Numbered from the stretch's first letter, positions 1 through 8,364 are shown. The stretch: 64,000 bases of DNA from Paenibacillus sp. UNC451MF (GCF_000686845.1 NZ_JMLS01000021.1:1-64000), one strand, 5' to 3'. Notes: a model not told the origin generated them from the letters alone. A program made the numbers and translations.

Positions 1-234
1 GCATTCGGCGTTAAAGGCAGCCACTCTCGCAAAGCAACCTGCCTGGATAACGCATGCATCGAATCCTTCTTTTCGCATCTCAAAACAGAGAAGTTGTACC
101 TCAAACAGTGTAATTCAGGAGCGGAAATTCAGCAAGCGGTGGAAGAATATATTTACGATTACAACTACCACCGTTTTCAAGCCAAATTAAAACAACGCGC
201 ACCGATTGAATATCGATGCGCGTTGGCAGCTTAG
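1..234 (+). CDS. IS3-family transposase, C-terminal end (5' truncated by window)
   Basis: The open frame runs from base 1 to a TAG at 232-234 and encodes the last 77 residues of an IS3/IS150-type OrfB transposase, a DDE recombinase that cuts and joins element ends. Visible are the DNACIESFFSHLKTE segment carrying the last acidic catalytic residue of the DDE triad and the usual IS150-group tail (YIYDYNYHRFQ, then a proline-isoleucine-glutamate stretch). The start and the rest of the element lie outside the window. An inverted-repeat-like end follows within 40 bp, so the 3' end of the element looks intact. Group assignment within IS3 is from memory of the family and is not tested. Confidence 0.9.
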   Translation, partial: AFGVKGSHSRKATCLDNACIESFFSHLKTEKLYLKQCNSGAEIQQAVEEYIYDYNYHRFQAKLKQRAPIEYRCALAA

Positions 235-242
235 CTTTTTTC

Positions 243-270
243 ATCTGTCTACTTGACAGGGGTATGACCA
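243..270 (+). mobile_element. right terminal repeat of the IS3-family element
   Basis: Directly after the transposase stop there is a sequence ending in GGGGTATGACCA. Read on the other strand it starts TGGTCATACCCC, which fits the TG...CA ends of IS3-family elements. Base 270 is proposed as the last base of the insertion. The matching left end is outside the window, so neither the exact length of the inverted repeat nor the target duplication can be checked. Confidence 0.65.
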
Positions 271-294
271 TTGGCCAGCTTTTTTTATTTCCAC

Positions 295-525
295 TTATTC
301 CTCAACCTCTACCAGATCTATAATCTCTCTAATATCCTTGATGCTCAGCGCTTCCGCGATTCTTTCGATATGACTAAAGTTAATATTTCCCCTTTTACCA
401 GTAGAAAGCTCACTTAAGGCAGCGTGACGCACATCAGATAACCTAGAGAGCTCACGTAAGGAAATATTGTGCTTCTGCGTTAGTTTGGCTATGTTTACAA
501 TTACTTTTTTGCCCAAAAGGATCAC
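295..525 (-). CDS. small XRE/Cro-type helix-turn-helix regulator
   Basis: About 76 residues if translation begins at the GTG at 525. The frame is open back to 645, but that extension would run through the operators and promoter. The protein is essentially one HTH_3 domain: NIAKLTQKHNISLRELSRLSD is helix 1 to the turn, RHAALSELSTGKRG is the recognition helix region, and it ends with an acidic tail. No good Shine-Dalgarno precedes the GTG, so the start is uncertain and the message may be leaderless or nearly so. It is divergent from the gene at 632, and two matching palindromes lie in the shared promoter region. The likely role, by inference, is autorepression and repression of that neighbour. 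Confidence 0.75.
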   Translation of the reverse strand: MILLGKKVIVNIAKLTQKHNISLRELSRLSDVRHAALSELSTGKRGNINFSHIERIAEALSIKDIREIIDLVEVEE

Positions 526-547
526 CAACTGTACACGGGTATAGGTA

Positions 548-576
548 TTGCTATACGCAAAAACGTACCATATAAT
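548..576 (+). promoter_or_regulatory. sigma-A-type promoter for the gene at 632
   Basis: A TTGCTA -35 box (548-553), a 17-base spacer and a perfect TATAAT -10 box (571-576) lie 55 bases upstream of the TTG start at 632. One of the two operators (554-567) fills the spacer, the classic position for a repressor that blocks polymerase. On the opposite strand TTGCGT (597-592) with TATATG 17 bases further on is a weaker candidate promoter for the XRE gene. Confidence 0.7.
554..567. promoter_or_regulatory. operator 1, TACGC-N4-like palindrome
   Basis: TACGCAAAAACGTA is a near-palindrome inside the -35/-10 spacer of the plus-strand promoter. It matches the second site at 591 except for one base and is preceded by the same GTATTG motif. 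A two-site arrangement between divergent genes points to the adjacent XRE protein as the binder, which is inference. Confidence 0.65.
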
Positions 577-590
577 AAGATATGTATTGG

Positions 591-604
591 TACGCAAAAG
601 CGTA
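591..604. promoter_or_regulatory. operator 2, perfect TACGC/GCGTA palindrome
   Basis: TACGCAAAAGCGTA has perfect 5-base arms around an AAAA centre, 37 bases from the first site. It overlaps the presumed -35 box of the minus-strand XRE gene. Confidence 0.65.
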
Positions 605-631
605 ATATTACTCTGTGCGAGGTGATCCCCC

Positions 632-1102
632 TTGAAATATTTCATTTCAAAGATACCTCAACAAGCAATTGAAAATTACATAGATAAAGAAACTAGCGTC
701 GCATTCTTCGATCTCCTCATAACCATGGAAGCCGATGGAACAGGCAGTCGTGTTCACTACAGGCCTCACGGCGAACCAGTCCCTTACATGGAACTGGATA
801 TGTGGTATGGCTCACTGTTGGAGTACATAGATAACACAGACACCTTCAAATCCATGCTAGTGCAGCTGATTAACGACACTAGACGCGACATACGAATCTA
901 TGAGGAACAACTACTAGGATTGCCAGAAGAGGAGCTTGCTAAACGATGGGTGCATAGAAGTCTGACTCCCAACTATACCGTTTCGGTTCCAAGCCGAGGT
1001 GAAATGCTGAGGCGACGCTTAGATGAAGAGAAGAGGGACCTGAGGAAGTATGAAAGGATGCTGTTCGATTTACTGATTTACGGGGATAACTGTTCTTTCT
1101 GA
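632..1102 (+). CDS. hypothetical protein divergent from XRE regulator
   Basis: 156 residues, TTG start supported by a GAGGTGAT ribosome binding site at 619-626. I do not recognise the family. The sequence is soluble, with no signal peptide or membrane segment. Residues 80-156 are strongly charged and helical (repeated E/R/K with leucines), compatible with a coiled coil or helical bundle. Because it sits under the XRE-type operators it is probably the gene that regulator controls, as in small phage-like or toxin-type switches, but no toxin or immunity motif is visible. An IS element ends just beyond the regulator, so this pair may be acquired DNA. Confidence 0.7.
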   Translation: MKYFISKIPQQAIENYIDKETSVAFFDLLITMEADGTGSRVHYRPHGEPVPYMELDMWYGSLLEYIDNTDTFKSMLVQLINDTRRDIRIYEEQLLGLPEEELAKRWVHRSLTPNYTVSVPSRGEMLRRRLDEEKRDLRKYERMLFDLLIYGDNCSF

Positions 1103-1214
1103 GAAAGCTTCTGTAAATATCGTGTATAATTCAGAAAAAATAAAACCGAAATTCCCTTTCAACATTTGACGAGATTGAATAAGATTAGGTAATCTATAAG
1201 TATTCATTTGTAAA

Positions 1215-1230
1215 AGAATACAAATATTCT
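1215..1230. promoter_or_regulatory. 16-bp palindrome upstream of aldo/keto reductase
   Basis: AGAATA-CAAA-TATTCT, a perfect 6-base inverted repeat with a 4-base centre, lies just ahead of the AAGGAAG ribosome binding site for the gene at 1253. It could be a repressor site or a small mRNA hairpin. No regulator gene is adjacent in the same orientation. Confidence 0.4.
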
Positions 1231-1252
1231 AAAAGGAAGCGGGAATCATTCT

Positions 1253-2218
1253 ATGTCGGAACAGTTGCTTTCAAATCGGCCACTTGGCAGTACGGGCTTG
1301 TTAGTCTCTCCGCTGTGTGTTGGTGGTGCTCCATTCGGAGATATGCCAGAAACCTTTGCTTTTAGCGCACCAGAAGAAACAGCACTAGCAACGATTCGTG
1401 CTGCTTTTGCAAGTTCAATTAACTTTCTTGATACAGCTGCGGCTTATGGGGATGGTGAGAGTGAGCGGCGTATTGGTAAGGTCATTAAAGAGAATGGCGG
1501 ACTCCCATCGGGTTATGTGCTTGCTACCAAAGCCGACCGCTGCTTAAAGACAGGTGATTTCAGCGGTGAACAAATCAAACGCTCCATCGAAGGAAGTCTC
1601 CAACGCTTAGGACTAGATCGCCTGCAATATGTGTACATCCATGATCCGGAACATACCACCTTTGAAAATGTTATGGGACCCGGGGGACCGCTGGAGGTAC
1701 TGAAAAGCTTCAAGGATCAAGGAATCATCGAGCACATCGGTATGTCTGGTGGGCCCGTTGATATGCTTATTCGTTATGTAGAAACCGGAGAGTTCAGCGC
1801 GGTTGAGACCCATAACCGATATACGCTGCTCAATCGATCAGCTGAGCCTTTGCTGGATGTCGCCAACCGATTGGGTGTTGCAGTCATCAACGCAGCCCCT
1901 TATGGCAGCGGCATGTTGGCAAAAGGTCCAGATGCCTACTCCCGCTATGCCTATAGCGATGCACCTCCGTTGCTGGTTGAACGTGCACGATCTTTTGCGC
2001 AAATCTGCCAGGAATATAATGTTCCTCTGGCAGCCGCAGCACTTCAATTCTCTATGCGTGACCCCCGTGTCACGAGTACGGTTGTTGGCATGTCGAAGCC
2101 GGAGCGGGTCGCTCAAACGTTAGAGCTAGCCAGTCTCCCGATTCCTGCTGAGCTTTGGTCTGCGATAGACAAGATAGAATATGATACGGAAGATCCTGAA
2201 GCGAATAGATTTAAATAA
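1253..2218 (+). CDS. aldo/keto reductase
   Basis: 321 residues, ATG start after an AAAGGAAGCGGG ribosome binding site. This is a TIM-barrel NADP-dependent oxidoreductase of the aldo/keto reductase superfamily, closest in look to the L-fucose / D-threo-aldose dehydrogenase and pyridoxal-dehydrogenase branch. The catalytic tetrad is visible: Asp in FLDTAAAYG, the Tyr of the same motif, Lys in LATKADR, and His in YIHDPEH. The C-terminal cofactor loop STVVGMSKPERV is typical. The likely substrate is a sugar or sugar-derived aldehyde, which the sequence alone cannot fix. It is monocistronic, with a terminator 30 bases after the stop. Confidence 0.9.
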   Translation: MSEQLLSNRPLGSTGLLVSPLCVGGAPFGDMPETFAFSAPEETALATIRAAFASSINFLDTAAAYGDGESERRIGKVIKENGGLPSGYVLATKADRCLKTGDFSGEQIKRSIEGSLQRLGLDRLQYVYIHDPEHTTFENVMGPGGPLEVLKSFKDQGIIEHIGMSGGPVDMLIRYVETGEFSAVETHNRYTLLNRSAEPLLDVANRLGVAVINAAPYGSGMLAKGPDAYSRYAYSDAPPLLVERARSFAQICQEYNVPLAAAALQFSMRDPRVTSTVVGMSKPERVAQTLELASLPIPAELWSAIDKIEYDTEDPEANRFK

Positions 2219-2247
2219 TAGATTACTTACTGACCCAGAATTAACCA

Positions 2248-2280
2248 AAGCTGGCCCCAATGGAGCCAGCTTTTCGTATT
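2248..2280 (+). terminator. rho-independent terminator after aldo/keto reductase
   Basis: AAGCTGGC/GCCAGCTT stem (2248-2272) followed by a T-rich run. The same stem recurs at 4322, and a lone GGCCAGCTTTTTTT half remains at 273 right beside the IS end. Confidence 0.8.
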
Positions 2281-2408
2281 TTCTCTTAACTTTCCGATAA
2301 GTTACCATAGAAGATATGTTTTATCCATAATCTCACAATAATGAACTTGCTATTTATAGTTCCTCCCTTCAAAATGAAGAGAATGAGATGATGAAGGAGT
2401 CATAGGAA

Positions 2409-3212
2409 ATGAACGATGTTGCTATACGCAATAATGTGAAGGTCATTGGAGCAGGGGAACGAACCATCCTTTTTGCACATGGGTTCGGGTGCGATCAGAG
2501 CATGTGGAAATATATTGTACCTGCATTTGAGAAAAAGTACCGCGTTATTCAATTTGATTATGTGGGCTCAGGAAATTCGGACCTAAGCGCTTATAGGGCA
2601 GATAAATATGATACGCTGCATGGCTATGTGCAGGATGTGTTGGATATTATTGAAGCTTATGAGCTTAAAAATATTATTTTTATCGGCCATTCGATTAGTT
2701 CTATGATCGGGATGCTTGCCTCTATTAAGCGCCCGGACTATTTTGATAGGCTGATTATGATTGGACCCTCCCCGTGTTATTTGAATGAAGAGGGTGTGTA
2801 TTTAGGCGGTTTCGAAAAAAGCGATATTACCGAGCTGCTGGACATGATGGAAATGAATTTTGCAGGATGGGCCAGCTTTATGGCTCCCCTTGCGATGAAT
2901 AACCCGGAGCTTCCGATGTTATCCAAAGAATTGGAGCGAAGCTTTATCTCGGCAGATCCTGTTATCGCGAGACAATTTGCGGAGGTTACCTTTTTCGCGG
3001 ATCATAGGAGAGATTTGGCGGCAGCTACAGTGCCTACCCTCATATTGCAATGCTCGGACGATAGTATCGTACCGCTGGAAGTAGGGCAATATTTGCACCA
3101 ACATTTGAAGGACAGTACGTTCCGGCTAATGGAAGCCAAAGGTCATTACCCGCATATCAGTCATCCAGAGGAAACCATCCGTTTCATTAATGAATATCTT
3201 GAATGTCAATGA
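2409..3212 (+). CDS. rsbQ: RsbQ-type alpha/beta hydrolase
   Basis: 267 residues, ATG start, ribosome binding site AAGGAG. The length and layout match Bacillus subtilis RsbQ (269 residues), the alpha/beta hydrolase required by the PAS phosphatase RsbP in energy-stress signalling. The catalytic triad falls where expected: Ser95 in GHSIS, Asp217/218 in QCSDDS, His246 in KGHYPH. The oxyanion region is AHGFGCDQSMW. The next gene, 36 bases downstream, encodes a PAS domain protein, as rsbP does in Bacillus. Here, however, the output domain is GGDEF, so the pair probably feeds cyclic-di-GMP signalling instead of the sigma-B phosphatase cascade. RsbQ is known to hydrolyse or bind a small ligand. Which one is used here is unknown. 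Confidence 0.85.
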   Translation: MNDVAIRNNVKVIGAGERTILFAHGFGCDQSMWKYIVPAFEKKYRVIQFDYVGSGNSDLSAYRADKYDTLHGYVQDVLDIIEAYELKNIIFIGHSISSMIGMLASIKRPDYFDRLIMIGPSPCYLNEEGVYLGGFEKSDITELLDMMEMNFAGWASFMAPLAMNNPELPMLSKELERSFISADPVIARQFAEVTFFADHRRDLAAATVPTLILQCSDDSIVPLEVGQYLHQHLKDSTFRLMEAKGHYPHISHPEETIRFINEYLECQ

Positions 3213-3248
3213 AGGGATCAACTTGTATTGAAAGGATTATAGACAACC

Positions 3249-4229
3249 ATGGATGAGCGCTTACAATATGCACCATGCGGGTATATCTCCATTACACACG
3301 AGGGACTGATTAAGGAAGTGAATCAAACCTTACTGGATAAGATGGGGTATACAAAGGCTGATTTGGTACAAAAGCATTTCGAATCTATCATGTCTACGGC
3401 TAACAAGCTTATTTTTCATTCGTACTTCTATCCTTTTATTAATCTGAATGGACAGGTGGAAGAGCTGTTCATAAGCTTAAAAGACAGCAGCGGGCAGTCG
3501 ATTCCCTATCTATTAAATGGACGTAGACTCGATCATGAAGGCACAGAGGTAATTGATTGCATCTTGATGCAGATGGGCAAGCGCATTGATTATGAGAAGG
3601 AGCTGCGATCCGCGAAAAAGCAAATCGAAGAGGCTTACGTGGAAAAGGATCAAGCCCTGGTGAAGTTAGAACAACTTCATATGGAAATTGAACAGAAGCA
3701 AGCAGAGCTGATCGAGATGAATGCACTGCTTGTGGAATTGTCTACTACAGATAAGCTTACTGGACTAAAGAATCGAAGATTTTTTCAGGAAAAGCTTGAA
3801 GAGCATATCGATTTGTATCGCAGGACTCAGCAGCCTTTTTCTCTCCTTATAGTCGATATAGATCACTTCAAAAAGATCAATGACACCTACGGACACCAGA
3901 CGGGGGATCATGTACTAGAGAAATTAGGGAGCATCTTGAAAGCTCATTCGCGCAAAGAGGATATTGCCGCCAGGTACGGCGGGGAAGAATTTGTATTGAT
4001 CTTACCTAACATAGATGCATCGGAGTCCAAGATAATAGCGGAGAATTTACGGAGTATCATCGCCCATTCCGCTTGGGAAACGGGCAGCTTAACCGTGAGT
4101 ATAGGCATAGCTACCATCACTGCGCAAGATTCAGATGCAACGATCATTAAGAATGCCGACAAGGCTCTGTATGCTTCTAAGGAAAATGGCAGAAATCGGG
4201 TTACTCATAGTATGGATTTGCAGTTTTAG
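3249..4229 (+). CDS. PAS-GGDEF diguanylate cyclase partnered with RsbQ-like hydrolase
   Basis: 326 residues. Residues 1-110 form a PAS domain (GYISITHEGLIKEVNQTLLDKMGY). Residues 112-165 are a heptad-rich coiled coil. Residues 167-320 are a GGDEF domain that makes cyclic-di-GMP from two GTP. The active-site loop is GGEEF at 244-248, a functional variant. An RxxD inhibitory site (RKED, 235-238) lies exactly five residues before it, so product inhibition is expected. There are no membrane segments, so the enzyme should be cytoplasmic and sense an intracellular or diffusible signal through PAS. It is probably cotranscribed with the rsbQ-like gene, and a strong terminator follows. The start is the ATG at 3249. 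The upstream ribosome binding site GAAAGGAT is weak but well placed. Confidence 0.92.
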   Translation: MDERLQYAPCGYISITHEGLIKEVNQTLLDKMGYTKADLVQKHFESIMSTANKLIFHSYFYPFINLNGQVEELFISLKDSSGQSIPYLLNGRRLDHEGTEVIDCILMQMGKRIDYEKELRSAKKQIEEAYVEKDQALVKLEQLHMEIEQKQAELIEMNALLVELSTTDKLTGLKNRRFFQEKLEEHIDLYRRTQQPFSLLIVDIDHFKKINDTYGHQTGDHVLEKLGSILKAHSRKEDIAARYGGEEFVLILPNIDASESKIIAENLRSIIAHSAWETGSLTVSIGIATITAQDSDATIIKNADKALYASKENGRNRVTHSMDLQF

Positions 4230-4321
4230 GTTTGTTGACATAAAGAATTATGAAAGGTCATGGACCGCAAAAATATCTAATTCTAGATGATGTACGTGTT
4301 TGCGGACCATGATTAAAAGCT

Positions 4322-4351
4322 AAGCTGGCCCTCACAAGAGCCAGCTTTTTA
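4322..4351 (+). terminator. rho-independent terminator after the PAS-GGDEF gene
   Basis: AAGCTGGC and GCCAGCTTTTT arms around CCTCACAAGA. The stem is identical to that of the terminator at 2248. Confidence 0.8.
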
Positions 4352-4403
4352 AACATTTCCACAGAGGAATTTGTGATAGTGGATGAAAAAGCGATAAGAT
4401 AAC

Positions 4404-6126
4404 TTATATCTTATGCTTCTCTGGCATGAAGATGTAGGTTACGCCTGCGGATGTAAGAAGAGTGATGATGCCATCTACGATGGTAGGCTCGACCGGAGAT
4501 CCGTTTGCGTCGATGACGCGAACCTGTTCCTGACCCCATGGGTTCACCAGTCTCAGAGTATTGCCTTTGTCGCTCGTGATTTCTACGTGCGTAACCCGGC
4601 CGTCCTTCTGCTCGCTAGACAGGACGAATGCTCCTTTGGCACGGAGCCGGACGAACTTGGCGTCGTGATGTTGGGGCCAATTGGCGAACACACGAATGAT
4701 ATCCTCATTGGTTTGCAGCAGCATCGAATGGATTGTCTCGATAGAGCCGGATGTTTCAATCCCGCCGCCGTTTTGTTTGACTGTCAGGTTCTCACGCCAT
4801 AAATAATGGATTACGGCTTTGAATTTGCCGATCAAATCTTCCAGCTCCCACCCGACTCTGGCGGCGATGGTAAACGTTTTGGGAAATCCGTTCATCGATG
4901 AGCCGCGGACCCCGGGCTCGAACGGATTAATATATTCAAGGGTGTTTCTCGCGATCTGCAGCAGCGCCGGGTCTGATCCGATCGCCATGTTGTCGCTTGG
5001 ATGCACAATACCCTCTAGCATAATCGGTTGATCGCCTTTGTTGATCAGGGCATTGCCCTTAATCGGGTTGTTAATTTCATCAGCAAGCAGGAAAACCTCC
5101 TTGCCGTCCATCATACCCTTCGGATAATCGACCAAGTGGTCGATGATTTCTTGCCAGACAGGAATCATCCCCGCATCGACCTGCAAGTCTCGGCTTCCCT
5201 TGATCAAGGCACTGAATAGTTGGTAGAGATGTGTCTATGGTCGTTATGAATTCATTGTCCAAATAGATGTCTATCGTGCCGGTGAGTGGGCTTCTCTCCG
5301 AAATGAAGTCAATGCCGGAACCTGTGAACTTGTGTTCAAAATAGTCTCCGACCGTTTCCGTGATGTGTGCATCTGTATGTAACGCTCCAGGGCGGTTGTT
5401 TTTTTCATATCTCCAGGTTCCATCGGCTAATACCTACGTAAATTGAAAGCCGGCGTCCGAGTCATTAAACGTGACGACCGATTCCGCGAAGGGAAAGGAC
5501 GGTGTTGCTTCAGCGCCTACAACCCGCGCAGCCGCTGCTCCCAAGGAGTACCAAGAATGGCTCTCCGGAGTCTCGGCACTCGTTCTTGTCACCCAGATAC
5601 ACCCGTCATCCATACCGCGTTGGAATGGATAGCTTGCATCGCTGGGCACCGCCAAATCGACATAGATCGGGATGGCCTTGGCTTGTGCATCCGTCTTGAG
5701 CTCGGTGACGAGCAGGTTTTCCGACTCCGCTAACCAGGTTCGCATATTCACAAGCTCGCCCTCGATTCGCAGGGTCGATCGGACTTTCGGGTTCAGGATA
5801 ACCTGCTCCTGCAAATAGTCGTGATCCGACTGTGCTCCGATGCCTGAATTCGGACCCTTGATCGACAAGGCTCCAAACGTTAGCTTCTGGCTGGACGGAG
5901 CCCAGAAGTTGGACTTGGCTATATAATAGGTCTGGGTCCCATCCCTGCCGTCGGAAGTAATAGAGACATCACCGTTTCCTAACAGTTGGCCGGCGGTGAA
6001 GCCGTTCGTTATGACGTTTTCTATCGGCGGCGGGGACATATATCGGCCTTTGATCCCCGACAATATGCCGGATAATTCTTCCCATTCGTTTGTGTCTGCT
6101 GCGTGAGCTTTTTGAGGAACTCGCAT
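4404..6126 (-). pseudogene. degraded GH95-like glycoside hydrolase
   Basis: Reading from 6126 downward, an intact start (ATG with a GAGGAGAAGAGG ribosome binding site) opens a 230-residue beta-rich N-terminal domain that stops at about 5434. A different frame around 5420-5230 then encodes a galactose-binding-like segment (GTWRYEKNNRPGALHTDAH, DYFEHKFTGSGIDF). A third stretch, 5207-4404, carries the C-terminal part of a family 95-type alpha-L-fucosidase-like enzyme (GGIETSGSIETIHSMLLQT, LRAKGAFVLSSEQKDGRV). The middle of the catalytic barrel is missing and at least two frame changes separate the pieces. So this is a dead gene with deletions, possibly a fusion of fragments from two hydrolases. 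Family assignment rests on the C-terminal pattern. Confidence 0.75.
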
Positions 6127-6249
6127 TTTACCTCTTCTCCTCTTTTCATCATATTGGTATCGTTCATGTTTCCCTGCTTTATTCTATTGAATCCAGTTCT
6201 TGTTGTATTTGAAGAAATCCACCTATTTCACTAACTTTTCCACTAAAAG

Positions 6250-6330
6250 GTAAAAGGTGCCGCCGCCGGTGTAGAAAGCGGTGATCAGTCCGAATGCTTG
6301 GCCCAGCAGGCCGGAGACAATCATAATCGA
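6250..6330 (-). pseudogene. scrap of an MFS transporter C-terminus
   Basis: On the minus strand this reads MIVSGLLGQAFGLITAFYTG plus a few residues. It closely matches the C-terminal segment GLLGQAFGLTAAFYTGGG of the intact MFS transporter at 7102-8364. No other part of the transporter is visible nearby. It is therefore either a remnant of a second, deleted paralogue or of a duplication. From 6331 to 6716 I see no convincing gene or RNA. Confidence 0.65.
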
Positions 6331-6716
6331 ACGAAAACGGCAAAACTAAATAGCAATAACCGTCACTCATTGGGAAGGTTATTTTTTAGGTGTTGCTACG
6401 TGCACAGCTTCGCTTAAAATAAGGTACATTTACAGGACCCTTTGAATAAGTTGATTTAAGCTTTAGCTTGGAGAACCAGAGAGCATCGAATCCACAACGA
6501 AAGGAAGCTACAGATGAAACATCTCCTTTATTCCACTTGAGGCATGATGTCAGAACGGAAATCAATCCCTCACTGGAATTATTAAAAATGCAGTCTGACA
6601 TTACAGGTGAACAAATGATAGTACATCAAAAAAGATCACCGAAATTGTGAAAATATTATATTGGAAGCCATGAACCATCGTGCTGCTTATTAGTTTGTAC
6701 CAGTTTAATAGGGGAT

Positions 6717-6959
6717 GTGATTGCGTTGCGAATCAAGTTCCGAACCGAGCTTGAAGTCAATCCGAAGGCTATATTAAAAGATTGTCTTAAAATGGCTCCA
6801 GAGGATGAACTTCTTTCTGAAATCAAAAGCATTGTTATATTTTGGTCAGATCAAAGATTACGTGAAGACGGGATGCCTATCCCAGTTAGTACACGGGAGA
6901 TAAGAGAGTATTTAGTCGAAAGAGGGTTAATAATTGAGTTCGAGGACGAAAATGATTGA
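6717..6959 (+). CDS. small hypothetical protein
   Basis: Up to 80 residues. A GTG at 6717 or, better placed after AGGGGAT (6710-6716), a TTG at 6726 may start it. I do not recognise the family. The protein is acidic and soluble, with a predicted helix-turn pattern in STREIREYLVERGLIIEF that could be part of a small winged-helix fold, but this is weak. It lies alone between pseudogene scraps and a transporter, so it may itself be a leftover. Confidence 0.4.
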   Translation: MIALRIKFRTELEVNPKAILKDCLKMAPEDELLSEIKSIVIFWSDQRLREDGMPIPVSTREIREYLVERGLIIEFEDEND

Positions 6960-7023
6960 TCGAAGACATGCTGACTTCCAACTGGTCAGAGAGTGAGCTT
7001 GCGAGAGAAGGTGATGAAACGTT

Positions 7024-7073
7024 AAAAAAGCTGGTAGGGTTCAAATACGTAAGATTGGAACCTCCAGCTTTTT
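7024..7073 (-). terminator. bidirectional terminator downstream of the MFS gene
   Basis: AAAAAGCTGG...GGTTC and its complement GGAACCTCCAGCTTTTT give a long stem with A/T runs on both sides. It can stop the minus-strand MFS transcript (stop at 7102) and anything arriving from 6717. Confidence 0.8.
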
Positions 7074-7101
7074 GGCTCATTCGTTACCAACTCTTCGAAC
7101 A

Positions 7102-8364
7102 TTATCCGCGATTAGCCGTGTCACCAACCGACGCGGAGACTTCTTCACTGCTTACTGAGGGCCTCCGATTCGAGCTGTATACCGCAAAACCGAGCATCGT
7201 AGCCAGCAGAATGCCGCCGCCGGTATAGAACGCTGCCGTTAGCCCAAATGCCTGACCTAACAGGCCGAACATGGCTGGAGCGGTCATTTGTGATAGACGG
7301 TTCGTCAATAGGCGCAGCCCAAGCACTTTACCGCGCTCGGTTTCCTTCGTTTCCTCTACCATAATCATAATGGTGACCGGCAAATTCATCCCGATGGAGC
7401 TGCCCAGCAGAAAGGTAAGGATGGCGATCCCGATAAAGTGCAGGGAAGCGACGGGAATGAAGATCAGGCAGACAGAAGCCATGCAGCCGGCAAAGATCAG
7501 AATTCTCTCCAGCGTCGCCAGCTTCATCAGCCGCCCGAGCAAAAAGCGCGATACAAACCCGGACAAGCCCATCAGTGAGATCACCGAGGAGATGACGAAG
7601 GCGGAATAGCCGTGACTATTTAAGTAAAGCGGAATGAAGCTCCCATATAACGCTTGAATGAACATGATCAGGAACGTGCCGACCAGGCCGAATTGAACCC
7701 CGCGGTGACGAGTTAGATGAATGCCGCTGACATAGCTGTTCAGCATTTCTTTAGGTTGAAATAGTTCTTTTGTTTTACCCCGTATACCGGAATCGCCGGG
7801 GCTGCGGATTAATAGAATCAGGATGTAACAAATGACGCATACCACAAGCGACGCCATAAAAGCGGACCGATAGCTCCATAAGGAGGAGCCAAAATAACTT
7901 ACGACAACTCCGCCAAGCAGGGGGCCCACCATATTGCCGGCTGAGTTCCACATCGAGAAACGATTAATATTTTTGTTGCGCAGCGCTTTGTCCTGCTCCC
8001 CGTCTGAGGCAAGTACTTGAAGCGATGAAGCCATAATAATCATGCTAGTCCCAAGGAGCACTTGGGAGATCGCAAGAATGGGCAAGGTCGTACTGAAGGA
8101 TGTCAGTCCCAAGGAAAGGATAAGCAGCAGACAGCCGATCTTCGTCATCTTCATCGGACCGAGCGTATCAATCATTTGCCCGATCGGCATGGCAATAAAC
8201 ATAGGCACCAGCGCTCTAAGAGTTACAATCAGGCCGATTAATGCCGTAGATGCGCCCAGCGCTTCGGCGTACAAGGTAAAAAACGGCTGCGCCACCGACA
8301 TCACTCCGAAAAAAATACCGCCGCCATAAATCCCGACAGCCCGCACCGCTTTTTCCATATTCAT
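7102..8364 (-). CDS. MFS transporter (drug/metabolite efflux type)
   Basis: 420 residues, ATG at 8364 after AAAGGTGAC. About twelve hydrophobic segments are evident, with the family loop PIGQMIDTLGPMKMTKIG between helices 2 and 3, which resembles the GxxxDRxG motif A in degenerate form. The second half starts near residue 220. It acts in the cytoplasmic membrane as a proton-driven exporter or importer. Substrate is not evident. It is divergent from a LysR-type regulator 215 bases away, the usual layout for a regulator controlling an efflux gene. A 27-residue scrap of a near-identical C-terminus lies at 6250. Confidence 0.88.
   Translation of the reverse strand: MNMEKAVRAVGIYGGGIFFGVMSVAQPFFTLYAEALGASTALIGLIVTLRALVPMFIAMPIGQMIDTLGPMKMTKIGCLLLILSLGLTSFSTTLPILAISQVLLGTSMIIMASSLQVLASDGEQDKALRNKNINRFSMWNSAGNMVGPLLGGVVVSYFGSSLWSYRSAFMASLVVCVICYILILLIRSPGDSGIRGKTKELFQPKEMLNSYVSGIHLTRHRGVQFGLVGTFLIMFIQALYGSFIPLYLNSHGYSAFVISSVISLMGLSGFVSRFLLGRLMKLATLERILIFAGCMASVCLIFIPVASLHFIGIAILTFLLGSSIGMNLPVTIMIMVEETKETERGKVLGLRLLTNRLSQMTAPAMFGLLGQAFGLTAAFYTGGGILLATMLGFAVYSSNRRPSVSSEEVSASVGDTANRG

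Noticed and set aside
6956-7228. Open frame of 90 codons overlapping the small gene at 6717 and the end of the MFS gene
   Set aside because: It runs straight through a strong terminator stem (7024-7073) and over the 3' end of the transporter. The start is a TTG with no ribosome binding site.
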